The notes under the pieces are model-generated. The model was not told the DNA's origin. It was given only the letters and a program-made list of their open reading frames with translations, and searched no databases. Shown in pieces: positions 41,001 to 56,000 of a DNA stretch of 64,000 nucleotides. Position numbers and translations under genes: made by a program. How positions within the stretch are numbered: position 1 is the stretch's first letter; the number at the start of each line of letters is the position of its first letter. The stretch comes from Caprimulgus europaeus (lineage: Eukaryota > Chordata > Aves > Caprimulgiformes > Caprimulgidae). The DNA lies in assembly GCA_907165065.1 (NCBI GenBank), contig OU015528.1:21962015-22026014 (forward strand), in the 5' to 3' direction.

Positions 41001-44000
41001 CACCTACCCGATTTATTATGTGTAGTTACCCATGAGTTAACTTAAATGCATTAACATGATCCCCACAGCAATCATTTATTTATTTGGGCTTTTATTTTTT
41101 TTAGCTGTCTTTATACACTCAAAATTACACACACTATACTATTTTCTTCATAGGCATTTCACCGTAGGCATTATATTTGGTTATCACAGGGTTGCCATCA
41201 AGTGAAACAAATATTTCCTAGAAAGGAAAAAAAATGCATACAGCCATCTACACAGTGTAATTGTACCCAGTTCTGTTCAAAGTTCAGCATTTGAAAGAGA
41301 AGATGAAAGAAAAGTGCAAGGCTTATATGGACAAAGCCTTTCAAACAGTTCTGAACTAAGTCAGAGGTACTCTGGCACACGCTGTACAGTGAATTTTCAC
41401 AGATAACACCCTTAAAAGGTAGAAGGCCTTACTTACTTAGATATAAATGGTATTCTTTCATATACAACATGTTTCAACTCCTTTGATTAAGGGATATTAT
41501 ATAGCAATTCATTACCTTAGGCATAATTAAACAATTCACATACAATAAACAGAATCTTGTATTAGGTAATTTGGTGTACTACTCATTAATGGCTTCCCCA
41601 GAGCTTCAACTCAAAGCAGTCAGCTATAGGATATGGAAATTTGTGAAGCTGGATGTTAACTAAAGGTTCTTATCACAGCTTATGAAAACAGATCAACCTT
41701 CTAGATGTCTAGAGTTTGAAGAGGAATGAGTAATATTTTACCCCATTATTTATTCTTCACATAGCATAAAACTGCTACCTATAAAATGCTTCTCAGTCCC
41801 ACTAGCCAAAACCCATTGACCTCTAATATTGTTTTGTATCTTGCTTTGCAAAGTCTTGATGGCAACATACATACCTTCTCTTAAGGCACCTAAGAGGTAT
41901 GTGATAACGTGCTGCGACCACAGCAGGTCTATTAGGTGATGGGAAAGGAAAGAAGAAGGAGGACCTGCATGCAGCTGGTCACATGAATCAATGCACAGCC
42001 AGCCCCAAAGATACGTGCTACGTATACACACCAGTGTATGATGTGGGGTACTATCATTCTAGTGTGTGATGGATGCTGCTCTGGTCATGTGATTATACAG
42101 CAACCATAAGTTATGGTAACCTAGATTATGAAGCCCACTCCGTATAAAAATAGTTAACTTCACAGCAGAAATAAGCTGCTCCACTCTGAAAATAAAAAGC
42201 GAAATAGGAATATTAAGTAGAACAAACTCTGCTTTACAACATAAAACCCAAAGAGATCAAGGATAAGTGCAGGCTGTCTGACAGCTTGTATGACTTCCAA
42301 CTCATTCCCACAACAGGAAAGATGCACAGAATTTCAGAACTGACACTTATCTGAATACCTAGTAAACTCTAAACACTTTGCAATCTCCTAGCTTACCTAA
42401 ATGTTCAAGCATGAACTAGCATGGCACATTAGCCCCAAGTGCTGTACTATGCATCCCAAGCACTCCCAACATAAAATCTTGCAAGATCTTCAGCATTGGT
42501 GTACATGAGTCCTTTACCTAGGTAATAAACTATTTCGTGTACTAATAAAGCAATTCATATTCATTTTGCTCATCTTTTAAGGTGTGCGTATGATTATACA
42601 TTATTGCCAACTCTCAACCCTGTTGTCTTTGACATCTAATGCTAGGTGACAGAATCAGACCTTACTTTTTGTAGGTTTAGTTAATATTACATCATGACCA
42701 TCTGTATTGGGTTTGCATGGCAAGGTTTTGGTAGCAGGGGCGGCGGGGAGCATGGGGGTGGCTTCTGTGAGAAGCTGCCAGAAGCTTCCCCCGTGTCTGA
42801 CACAGCCAATGCAGGGCAGCTGCAAGACAGACCCGCTGCTGGCCAAGGCCGAGCCCATCAGTAACGCCTCTGTGATAACATAATTAAGAAAAAAAGTGTA
42901 AGAGAAAAAAAAGCTGCACACTTTACAGCTAGAGAGAGGAGTGAGAAGATGTGAGAGAAACAACCCTTGCAGACACCAAAGTCAGTGAAGAAGGAGCGAG
43001 AGGAGGTGCTGCAGGTACCAGAGCAGAGATTCCCCTGTAACTTGTGGTGAAGACCATGGTGAGGCAAGCTGTCCCCCTGCAGCCCATGCAGGACCCCACA
43101 CCGGAGCAGGTGGATCCCTGAAGGAGGCTGTGACCCCGTGGGAAGCCCGCGCTGGAGCAGGTTCCTGGCAGGACGTGTAGCCCGTGGAGAGAGGAGCCCA
43201 CGCCGGAGCAGGTTTGCTGGCAGGACTTGTGACCCCGTGGGGAACCCGCGCTGGAGCAGTCCCTTCCTGAAGGACTGCACACCATGGAATGGACCCATGC
43301 TAAAGCAGTTCATGAAGAACTGTCAGTCATGGGAAGGACTCAGGTTGGAGAAGTTCGTGGAGGACTGTCTCCTGTGAGAGGGATCCCACACTGGTGTGGG
43401 GAAAGGAGTCCTCCCCCTGAGGAGGAAGGAGCAGCAGAAACAATGTGTGAGGAACTGACCCTGACCCCAACCTCCATTCCCTGTCCCCCTGTGCTGCTGG
43501 AAGCGACCCTGTCCCATTACTTCAAACTTTCCAAGTCTGTCTGATAACTAATGCTTAATTTTTATTTTTGGTGTTCAAGCAAACACCTCACATGTGCCAG
43601 GAAAACCAGATATATATACACATACACATAGATGTACAGACTTAACTTTATCTCCTTCAGCTCTATCAAGAAGACAGGCAGTGAGAATTTCTTGTTCTCT
43701 TAATCTACATTGTTGAAAAGGTTTTCCCTTAACTTCAGGGCATTCAACAAGATCCCTACTGAAAGGGGTATTAGGGACTTTGGCTTACACGTTCACAGCT
43801 CTTAACTTCAAATGAGAGAAATATTCTTCCAGTTAAATCTCAGCAGTTTGGGAAGCTCTTCCCATTCAAAACATTGAAGATAGGGATGAAGTTTCAAAAT
43901 TTATGTAACTGAAAGTTACATATCACTGTAAAAGACAGATTTAGGAGATTAGTGTCTTGCTTCTAGGTCTCAAGGGGGTAGAAAGAAGAAGAGTGGATAG

Positions 44001-47000
44001 AAGGTAGAGCAGATTCCATCCTCCTTCCCAGGCTGGCAAATTCATGTGTCCTGGATGTCTACTGACTGCAAGGATAAAAGACATCCTGTTCCTTCTCCAA
44101 AACCAAATGTCAAATTCTCCTACTTTTCTATGTTTTGGTGTATGGAGAGGAAGAATAATTCAGATCATGACTCTTCCTACACTGGCTTTGCAGTGGCTCC
44201 TAGTGACAGGAGGCAGCAGCTGCAACCAAAGAGGGGCCCTCAACAAATTTCTGGCAAGTCTTAAGCCTTATGTCCTTCACTCAGAAAGGCTAACCTTTCC
44301 CCACGATTCTTTCTTATGTTTTCTCGCTATTAATGCGCCTCTAGTAACTGCTAATGCTTTGAACTGTGCCTCAGTACTTGCCCAACACCCAGAAGTGTTA
44401 AAACCAACTTAAAGCTCTCTCTGCCTTCCAGGGACTGTACCTGTGCAGAGAAGCCAGATGCTGTAAATGGTTATTCCCAAGCTGAAGATACTTGTCTCCA
44501 GAAGCTTTTTAACATCTTAGCAAGCTGCACCAGAGACAATTACCATTTTCTGGTATATAGATGAACAAGATAAATCAGAACCTTCCCTCTTGCTTTTAGC
44601 AGCTTCTGACTCCTGTCCCACAGAGGTATTTAAAAGATGTGTAGATGTGTGTCTTGGTTTTTTTTTAGCTGGAACAGAGCTGGGTTTCTTTTTAGTAGCT
44701 AAAATAGTGCTGTGTTTTGCTTTCATCCTTGGATTTGTTATGAGACACTGATCTCAGTCCAGTGTTTTAATTTTTGCCACTGGGAGTGAAGGACTTCATG
44801 TTTTGTTAGTCTACAAGCACAAGATCTAAAGGGGCAAGGACTATTTAAATTAATAAGCTAAACTGGGATTCAGATACACCAATGGGATATTCCATATCAT
44901 ATCACAACATGTAGATTTTGGTTGGATATTAGGAAAAAGTTCTTCAATATGAGGGTGGTGGATTATTGGAACAGACTGCCCAGAGAGGCAGTGGAAACCC
45001 CATCCCTGGAGGTATTCAAGGTCAGGCTTGATGGGGCTCTGAGCAACCTGCTCTAGTAAAGATGTCCCTGCTTAATGCAGGGGGGTAGGACTAGATGACC
45101 TTTGAAGGTCCCTTCCAACCCAAAACATTCTGTGATTTTATGTCCAGCATATTAGTGAGGGTCTCTTCCTTTTTTGTCTCTCTCTGGCTCTCACTCAGGC
45201 TCTCCCTTTTCTGGGATTGTGGTTTTGGTTCGGGATTGTTGCTCCTCTGGGACAGTTATCTGGGAATGGACCAGACTTGGTCAGGGGATGGTGAACGACT
45301 GCACTGTGTATTACTGATTTGCATAATTTGTTACTGTTATCATTATCACTACTATTTTTATATTAGTATTATTTTAAGTTTTTTTATTTCTATTATTAAA
45401 TTGTTGTTATCTCAACCTATGAGTCTCCTTACCCATGTCCCCTAATCCTCTCCCCTATTCCCTGGGTGTGGGGGTAAATGGGTGAACAGCTATGTTGGCT
45501 GCTAGGAATAAATTTTATTAAGTGCTTTGTTTACCACCATTTCTGTACTAGCCTAAGTTAACAGCTTTTGCACCTATATAAGCATTCCACACACTGTGCC
45601 AAGAATTATAGCACAAAGTGCTTAAAGAGCACTTGCCATCCCAGAAGAGGTATTTTCCAAATGCTCCCAGTATAGAAGAGATGGTGTAGCAACTCCATGT
45701 AAAACCCTGCTATCAGATAGGAATACTTGGATTTTCTTCGTGCATTTTCCAACCTGACTCCCTGAAGGCAGAACTGAGGCTCTTTTATGCAGAAACACAC
45801 AAAGAAATTACACACAAAGAAGTTACACCTAGCTTGTGGAGGTACTCTAGAGCTTTCATGTATCAGACCAGGGAAAAAGAACTAGGTGATCTGCTGAAGC
45901 TCCTCAGCTCCACCCAGGAGAGGGCAGTGTCACCCTTGCACAGTCCACAGCAAGGAGCACAGCCTGCCCATGCTGCAAACACAACCACTGCCTCACTGTA
46001 CTGGGTCCAGCTGGCATCCAGGTACCTTTCTCCTTAGTGCCCATATGGTGCTGTGTCTTGGATATGTGGCTAAAACAGTGTTGACAGAACTTGCTATTGC
46101 CGAGCAGTGCTTGCACAGTGCCAAGGCTTTCTCTTCTTTGGACTCTAGCCCCACCTCAGCAGGCAAGCTGCGAGTGGACAAGAAGCTAGGAGGGTGCACA
46201 GCTGACTCCAATTTGCCACAGGCCATGAAATGTCATTCTCAGCAATCAGACAGGGTAGAGGATGAAGAAGGAAGGGTTTCTGACTTCCAAAGAGGCCATC
46301 GTTTGGAGACTGGCTGGGGAATTGGTCTCCTGATGGGACTTCCCACTTGCCATTTCCCCATTTATCACACTTGCTCTAAACAGAAATCTTTCTCTCAAGC
46401 AGGAAGTTATATGATTTCTCATCATTGATAAACAGCTATTTACTCCTGCAATTTTTTAATTCTGTTTTATTGAACTGCCTACGTGTTAACTGTGTTCCAT
46501 TTTCCTGTTATCTCTACGTGAGCTCTTTCTGTGACTGAGTGCATACTGAAAAAGTCCTTCCACAAATGAATATTTTTTTCTATCTTTAGGTGATCATGTG
46601 TATTTATTAGTGTATTACCATTTCTTGCTCCATGTCCTTATCTGTAAGTTGTTTCTATAGTTATATATTACAGATGCATAACCAAGAAGCTATACCCTCA
46701 TCAACTTACAGCAAGTTTTTCCTGTGGTCTGTTTCTCTGATTATTTTCTAGATTGAATCTCAGCTGCAGTCAAGCACTTAGGTAAAGATGTGAAATCTCT
46801 TTGGCCTCATCTGTACCTGATGCCACTCTGGCTGGGATGTAAAGACTATCTTAAAAAAACCCTCATTAAATAAAACCCTATTGCAGATACAGTTATGACT
46901 GTAGCTAAATAGCATTAGTGAAATATAATCACTTTAATTGCTAGCATGTGCTAGTGCTGCTAACAATTATCCTTTTAAGAGGGATTTTTTTTTACTTTTT

Positions 47001-50000
47001 TTAAAAAAAGTTAGAATCACTAAGCTATATCTTAAAGCACACTCAGTACAATCAGCAAACTGAGCTAGTTAGACATATACATTAAGTTTTCAGTAAGACA
47101 AGAAAAGACTTAATGGATTTCTTGTCTTAATGGAACATAAAATTTATGCAGAAGTAATGGTATAGACTACAGCATAGCCTATCTATTGCAACTGTCATCA
47201 GCTCTTACTGGTTTAGGAACAGTGTATCATCCAAGGTCAAGTACTATCTAACTTACTTGAATTATGACACCTCCTCCCCATCTAAGTCATTTGCAGATGT
47301 ATACAAAGTTTCAACATCTTTTCAACACAGGTAAAATAATTTGACCTAAAATCTCAGATCAAAGCTTATGTATTTGGCCCGGAGCTTAGAAAGCATTTTA
47401 TTACTTAGATAAAGCACATCTCCTCTTTGTCAACCCTCTTACTGTAGGGACACAGAGGTGTGTTGTTTTGTTTTGGTTTTTTTTTTAAACAAACCTATTA
47501 CAACTGTTTATGAAGCTAAAGCAAATGCTTCAGTAGAAGTATTACCACTGACTTCAGTTTAAATGTATGTGCATGATTACAGACTTAAACACTCCCTTGT
47601 AATGCAGCTGAAAAGCCCTGGCCCTGAACCTAGACTCGGCTTCATTAAAGCATCCGAATAGTTTAACTGAAAGAGAGAACAAAAGGAGTTACTTACACAT
47701 TTGCATACCAGTGCCAAGACCTCCGTGCTGAGTCACAGCTTGAGACATCTGGTGTCACTTACCTCCAGAAATGAAGCTCAAATCCTTCACACTTATCCTT
47801 GCATTTTAAGCAGGGGGCACCAAATCCTTGCTCATGGCCCAAGCCCATCTGTGTACAGAGTAAGAACTACAGTCAGCTTCAAGAAGTCAGCTACAATCCA
47901 CAACTAAAGCAAAAGATGAAGCATTTGACTAAGCTGACATCAGGATGGCATTTTAGGGTCTCTTCACCTTTCTATTGTACCTACACAAGTGACAGTGCTA
48001 GTCTTAGCCAAAACCAAGTATTTTTATGGTGACTTGTCTCCCCAGCCCAGTACACTCTGCAAGCTTCACACAAGAGAGGAAGCAGGTTCTTTTCATCCCT
48101 GGTCTGTGGCTGTGAAAACACAGCGAGTGAGGCCATAAAACCTCAAGTCAAAGGACATTTAATCCAGCTGTCAGGACAAAGTGACCTGCAGTATATGGCT
48201 TGGCAAAATACAGGCGATCAAGAAATAAACAGACCCCACATTTATATGCACTAACCTGGGCATCCGATAGGAATAAAGAAAACATGTAAGTGATTAGTCC
48301 AATATTCACAAGTATATTTGAAACTACTTCGATAGTGACCGAGAGTAAAACACACTCCTTGCAATTACATTTCAAGTAGACTAATATCAGTTTACTCTCC
48401 AAGGACAAAGAGAACAGTTCAGTTAGTGAAAGCAATGACCATAAATGATATGCAAAGGGTTTCACTGTAAAAAGATTAAAAGGGCAGACAACCAATACAT
48501 AATGAAGAGCAAATACAAGACTATAAATAAAAATAGTGCAGAGTAAGTGTCAGGTAGTCACACAATAAATCACACATCAGCATATTTAACTGAGTAACAG
48601 CCATTGGAAGTTACAGGTGAAAAACAGACACCAAGCATCATAACTTCTGCATTCATGTAACACACTTAATTTAAAATCCATCATTCCAGCTCTTTAAACC
48701 TTTGGGGAATGTTGCTCTTAAATCAGATAGATGAAGGACTGCGGATCTGTGGCCATGGATGGGTATAGAGGTTCATGTCCCACAAGCAGAGGGAAACCCA
48801 TGCCCATGCTCCCACCCATCACTCCAGCAGCACGAGGAGCACTCCCAGTTGGCTGTGGGTAGACACAATGGGAGAGATGGTAACAATGAAGAAGACAGCT
48901 CATCTCCAGCTTGGCTTTTACCATGAATGGAAAGTAAGCTATAGCTGACAAGTTTTGGTACTAATCTTAGTTCTGGTAACAATAATACAATGCTAGGGTT
49001 AATGGGGTGTGGTGATACAGTTTTATTATTAAGAAGTTTGCAGTTTACTCTGAGAAATCATACTACTGCTGTTGTACGTACAAGGACACAAACAGCTCAA
49101 CTTTCAATTTGTTTCTGTCCAAAATGAAGGAACAGATTATTTACAAGCCATTTGCTCAACACAGAACACATGATAGGATACAAGGAAGATGGTGTTTTCA
49201 GTCATCTTATAATTTGAAGGAGCACTGTATCCACAGTCATTAGACATCCCTGAGGAAATTACAAAACTTTCTTGCAGATTATGGTCTATTTAGGGAGAAG
49301 AGATACTTTGAAAGCTATTAAGCTACTGCTTGCAACCACGGGTACAGACAGCGGGACATGAAATTATTTCTTCCTTTCTTATCTGGAAGAAATAGAAGCC
49401 TGCTGTGAGTGTGGTGACATCTTTATCAACCTAAGGGCTCAAGTAGTTCACATGCTATAGGCATTAACCCGAAGCCAGACCAGTAGACATCTAAAATAAA
49501 CATAACTTTAAAGATTAAGTTCTCTTTCATCAACTACATTTTTATCTGTGCTGGATATATAAAACTAGCAGGTTAATAGAAGTTCATTTCCACTTAAGAT
49601 GGGTGTTTACAAGGATCTTCTCATCTGGAATCCAGAGTCCCACCATACGCACATTGTACCTCATGCACACACACTGCATATCAGAAAACAGTAACTAAGC
49701 GCTCTTGTCAAATCACACATGACCAGAACAAAACATTGGCCAAGATGTTCTCTAAAGAGAAAGGAACACAAAACAATTATTTTTTTTCAGGACAGGTTGT
49801 TTTTTATTTGGCTTTGGATGTTTGGGGTTTTTTTGGCTGCTTTTTAAAATCATCCTCCCTAAAAAGAGCTGTTAAACTTACAATGTGCTTGCAGTGCCCT
49901 AAACAGAACCCAAAACATTCCCCTTTCCAAAAAAAACCCCCAAAACCCCAAACCAAAACACAAAAGAGAGCAAAGCCAACATTAACCCGTTCTCTCTAGC

Positions 50001-53000
50001 TGCTACCTCAGCTACAAAATGCCATTACTTCTTTATTGTTGGGCTCTCCTTTTGTTTAAGAGTGGAAGGAGAAGAAAGGAGAATAATGATAATTTCATTA
50101 GTGTTATAATTAGAAGGCTTAGAACCCGCGGATCATGTATGGATAGAGCACTACTGTACTGTACATAGAGAAACAGCCTTAACATGTCAAGAATTCCCAA
50201 AACAGAATCTGAAATGCAAAGAAGAAAGTGAAAATAGTTTTTGCAATTTTTTAATATATTGTTTCCAAGCCTCCTAATATTTAAGGGGTTTTTAGGCTAA
50301 AAATACCTCTCCAGAAGCAAATTAAGGAGAGGAAATGTGTGCTGTATAAATGCTCTACCCAAAACAAACTGCCACTCCAGACTAAGCTGACAACAACCAG
50401 CCAGCCTACCCGCATCTTCACAACCCGTAGTCTCAGCACAGATTTCTTCAGTAATCATAGATTCTACATCCTCACTCTGGGAATAAAGAGCATATCATTA
50501 AATAAATGCTTATGCGGCTCAAGACAAATAAACTGAATCAGCAAACAAGACAGACTTGTTCTGAAACGTATTTCTCAGTTTGCTGTGACAGAGAAAAAAG
50601 GGGATGACCTTTCTGGTCACTATATGGAAAAGGTTTAGCTTGAAACTAAGGGGCACATTGAGAAGAGAGTTAGACAATTCCAGATGCATGCACAGCCTCT
50701 GCCTGTGTTCTGACAGAGAAACTATGTGGCCACCTGCCAAAAATAAAGATGTAAAATAACAACAGCACACAGCACTTTTGAGTTTGACTCTGTCTCGAGT
50801 CAGTGCGCATCAAATAGTCCTCCAGTCCTGTAACAGGACCTCCTTCAGTGGTAAGGAAGCATCAGCCTCAGAAGTGACTGTTTCTTCTTCAGCAGCCAAT
50901 TCTGCTGTAATTAGAGAAATTCAGAGTGACTAAAGCTGCAGTGTGCTTCTTCACTGCTGCTGCCTGCACCTATTTCCCATGCCTTCTGAAGGACGTGCTG
51001 GAGCACCCAGAGATACAAAACAGGCTGAGCACCCACTGGAGAGGGAATGCACACCTAAGACCAGGAGGGAACCCATCAGTCAGCTGAAATACTGCCCAAA
51101 GAAGGTTCTTATCTGTCTATTGCCATCAATATTCATTTTACAGCAAAAGCTATTCAAGCCTATCTGATATTACTAACATACCCATACCCAATACCCAAAT
51201 TCTCAGTACAGGAGATGATACAAGACTATCTGTTGCATGCTGCTTTCAAGATTAAGTAGTCCTTAAGGGCAAAGAATTTTAAATGGTTGCAGCTAAGTGG
51301 AAATTAGTGAAAGATTGCCCCATTTCAGTTCAGACTGGAATCCAGTGGCAAAAGTTGGCTGTATTTATATTACGGAGCCATGTGTAAAGCTTACTGTCAT
51401 CTTAAAAACTCAAACAGTCCTTTTCAAGTGTCTAATAGTTTGTTCAGATGTGTAACAAACACAGAAGTTGCTATGAAATAGTTTAAATCTGGCTTATCAG
51501 AAGGGTTTATTATTAAGTTTATTGAACATGACTGAGAATGAAAGTCCAACAAATCCTTTTTCTCCCTCCTATCAATTTAAACCTACCAACAGATGCTGAA
51601 GTCTTGCTTTGTTGCAATATTAGAATACCAATTTCAGAACTTTTATTCCCGTAAACACAGCAGATTTCAGAGACCCTAAGACAACAAGACATCTCCCCAC
51701 ATGGGATGATATGAAAAAAATAAATCATGGATGCAAATAGATTACGCATGTAGAGGTAGATGGACAGTTTAGTCTGCAGGTTGATACAAATACAATTATA
51801 TTTTGTCAGCTATTGTTCTTCTTACATGGTAAAATACAGGTAAGTTTGTTAAAAAGTTTGTTCCTACATGGAACAAACTGCCACAGCTCACAGTACTTGT
51901 GAAAAAATAAAGTTGTGATGAATGGCAGAATAGTTTTTTAACAGTTAAAAAGTGTAATGTCACAGTACTCAAGATTATTGTTGACAGTTACAGGAAAAAC
52001 AAAGATAAGCCCTAAGAAATCTTAATTAAAGATTAATTAATCTTCATTAAAGATTAATTAAAACATAAGACAGAGCAGTAGTTTTTAAAGCTTGCCTACA
52101 GTTACTTTTAATAAGCATAAATTATTTTAAGTTGAAAGGGCTTTCTGAAGATCACCCAATTGCCCACAAAGAGCAGCTGCAACAAAATATTATTTGCCTA
52201 GGGCCTTGTCCAGATGCAGATTCAACAGCCTATTATGATGTTGGACCACAGAGAGGAAAGAAAAATCTGTATGTTTAATCAGAATTTCTCACATTGCAGC
52301 TTCTGCCCACTGTCTCTCAATCCGTCACTGACCAGTGACTAGAGTGTGATTTTGCCTCTTCTGTTCCCTCCCATTAAGCAGCTGAGCACAAACAATAAGA
52401 AGAGTATCCTGACAGAGTTCCACTGGAAGTCTTTGATTATTTTAATAGTCACCATTTAATAGTCATGACACCCATCACAAACATAGCCCTCAAAGCTAGT
52501 TGCTCTGACCTTCCTGTCCCTTCACAAAGGATGCAGCTTTAAGAAGGTAAAAGAGGAAGTCTGCTTTTCCTTCCTCCTCCCAGGGGGACTCCTGTACCTG
52601 TCACCAGGCAAGTGAGCTGCATTAATCTTCCACCATGCCACAGACTGTAAGGCACAACACCAGTGCTTAGCCTCCGCAGAAGATTGCAAGCCCTTCCACT
52701 GTTTGAGACCTCTCCAAAATTTGAAAGGTTGGGGCTATGCAGCACAGAAGTTGTCATTAACAGACTGTCATAATTAACAGCAAGCCCCAGAAGAGACTTA
52801 AATTCTCTTCAGTGTCCTTTTCACAGATCTTTTCTGTGCCCTTGAGTGCTGCAAAGGGCAAAAGCGAAGAGATCCATGCTAAAGCTATTCTTGGATTTAT
52901 GCTAAAGCCCCAGGAAGCTTCTAGTTTGAAGTTTACCCAACTATTGATCAATTTGGATGTTTGAGGGGTCACATCAAGTGATAATGTTTCCCATTTCCAG

Positions 53001-56000
53001 TGAAGGTAAAGCCAAGTATGCAAGAGAGAGAGAGAGAGAGAGATCATGAAAACAAGACACATTAGAAATCTCATGTGCTGTGCATGCTTTATTGCCGAGA
53101 CCTGATATTTTATCACTATATTCTGTACCAGTGGAAATCTTCTCTAGTAGGGCAACACAAGAAACTGGAAACTAAAATAGGTTACAGCATTTAAACTTTA
53201 AAGACAGAAGAGCTATGTTATTTGTTTTTATTCCAGAAGGAATTAAAAAACCTCACAAAATACATGTTTATTTGTCCATGATGCTCTTATAAGACTTCTA
53301 CAGGCACTGTATGAGAAGAGAGAAAAAAGTTTAATCTGTAGTGAAGTGCAGTATCCCACGAACCACTCTGCATTTGTTATTATTTAACATGTCTATTAAA
53401 ATTGATGGCAAGTCTGTCCTAGCTTATTTTTAAATATGCATTTCAATTTAGGGCAAAGTTGACTGTAATTAAAATGTAGAAGCTTGGGTAAGGAAGTCCA
53501 TTTGCACAGAAAGAAGTTGCATCCAAGAAAAATATTTGAAAGACGATCCAGGCAGGACAGGCAGAAGGATAAATCAAGGAGGTCCAGCAGCCTATGATAA
53601 TATGCAAGTTTATTTTATTGTGATGTCTTCAACTAAATATCAAACAGTTCAGAATATAAATATTTAAGACACTGCTACACAGTCTACTGTTGAAAGGCTA
53701 ACAACTCTTAAAGATATCTCAGCTGGATAGAAAACAAGTGGGGTTTATACACAAAGTCTAGCAGCTGACAAGCACTAAGACACTGCCTACAAACCTCCAC
53801 CACAGCACTATCCATCACCCAAGGCTGCAGAGGAGTTTCACAACACTTGGCGTATCTCGTTCTGCTATCAGTGCTCTTGCCTCGTTGCATGTTCTAGTAC
53901 TAGGCTTTCCGAAGCAGACCAGGAAACCTACGTACTCACTTATCAGGATCTTCAGTCATGCAGAAGAGAGTGCGTGCCTTTTTTCAGCCACTGCTTTTTG
54001 AAGCTGCAGCAAGACAACCTCAGGCTGAAAACAAGGCACAAAGGAAATGTTATATCTGGTGTAATCTGGACTTATGACAGAAGCCTCTCTACTCCCTTGA
54101 CACTTAACCAATTAATTTGACCAAGTCTAAGACTCTAGACAACAGGTGTGACAAGCTTTTTTGTCTTCACTGTCCTCCTCTTCCCATAGGTCTCCAGCAC
54201 TTGGAACAATCTCTCCAACTCTGCATGGTAGTATAAAGTCTGTATTAGGGTTTTTTTTTTTTGTTTTTTTTTTACATATACACTCTATATAAAACATACA
54301 TACACACATCCCATACACATGTATATTAGTTATATATATAAACTAAACATGCATATCTATTTAAAATAGATTGTAAAATATAATTTCAAAATAAGGCTCA
54401 GTATATATATTTACATCTACCCCATTACCTCTGTAAACTTTGTATTTGCTAGGAAGAAGCCATTAATTTGTGAGACATGTTCAGTATACTCTGAAGTAAA
54501 ATAAATGTGCTTTCAAGCAACTTTTACCAATAGAATTTAATTCACAATTGCTATTTATCTTTATTATTATTTTACTATTTTACTTAGAGGAAAAGAAAAA
54601 CATTTATTTTTCCCAGGACCACTTACTGAAAGAGATCTTTGTGCCTTTAATGACAGAATATTGTAACTTAAATTTAGTTAATTTTCCATCTCACTGTTTA
54701 ATATTTGACTTATAATTATGTCATATCAAAGAAAGTTTCATCTGATCTTAGAAGTCATGCAGTCCCCTATTCAGAGAGTTTCTTGGCTTGCTATGCAGGC
54801 ATTTAATATTTTATGGTCAAACACCTGGGGAGTGCTTTTGACTTTCTTTTTTTTCTCCTGTGTTTAAAGTTTAATTTAGCCTTGCTGTGTTTGCCAAGCT
54901 GATATCCAGACATGCCAGACAAAAAGTAACTAGAGGTGCTCATTCAGATAGATGTTCCAGAAAGCAATTCATTTTTTTTTTTTTTTTAAGTTTGAAGGGG
55001 GGAAAAAAAGAAAAAAAAAGGCCTACCAACCACATGCAGGAAGCAGTTACTCAGTTTCCTTGTTAACAAAACTGAAGTAGTTCCTCTCACATCTCCACAC
55101 TTGTTTTCATACTTTTCCTTGCAGGTACAACTCAGCCATGAGTAAATTGCATTTCCTTGATCTTATCACACATGAGGAACAGCAAACAAGCTCTACTATC
55201 ATGAGTTTCTATGGCAGTAACACCAAAACAAACAGTGACCTCAACAGGAAGCGCAGTCCAGCAGATATTACTAAATCATGCTTTGCAAAACACAAAAAAG
55301 TTTACTTTGCTCCTATACATACTTCATTCACCATTCATTTATCAAAGAGCATTACAGTTGTTGACTTAGCAATGTCTAAAGCACTCTTTTTGGTTTTCCA
55401 CCATAACGGAACAAACCAAGTCTCACACCATAGAAAGAGAACCACGCAGACATTCTGCATTGGAGGTTGGATTCTGCATCTTCTCCCCAGACTCCTCTGC
55501 CCCTCCTCCATTGCAATCAAAGCTCCTTTTATAAAGCAAGTACTATATTGAGGAAGCTTATGCAGAACAGACTCGCTGCCAGATTCTTATTTTTTTCTAG
55601 TGAAGCACAAGACCATGCTGCCAGCAGGACTGCAAAGCATGACCATGACCTACTGGTTCATTTTACAAAGTTCACAGAGGTGACAGACAGGGCAGGAATC
55701 CAGACTAGCAGAACTTTGTTCTAACAGAATCTTCAACAAAAAGCATTAAATCTTCATTTTCCCTGTACTCTCAAAGCAAGGTCTGAGAACACAGTGTATA
55801 TTGTATTTGGGAGAAATAGTGGTCTGTTTGTTGCATAAGTACTTTTCAAGCTGGAGCTACTGATTTTAGGCTTCAGCTCTGTTGTGCAATCTCTTTTTAT
55901 ATACAAAGCTATCTTCATGATCCTCAAATGCAAGAGCAAATCCAGTTCCTCCCAAGAAAAAGAAGAAAACTGTATAGCCAGCCTTAAACACCCATCCCCT

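Noticed and set aside
42858-43544. Open frames of up to 151 codons
   Set aside because: Same cause: the truncated second LTR copy.
45970-46428. 152-codon plus-strand frame in TES intron 2
   Set aside because: No homology recognised and overlapped by other frames; not called.
55138-55551. 137-codon plus-strand frame in TES intron 1
   Set aside because: No recognisable domain, no splice partners and no codon bias visible. It is probably chance, but RNA data would settle it.
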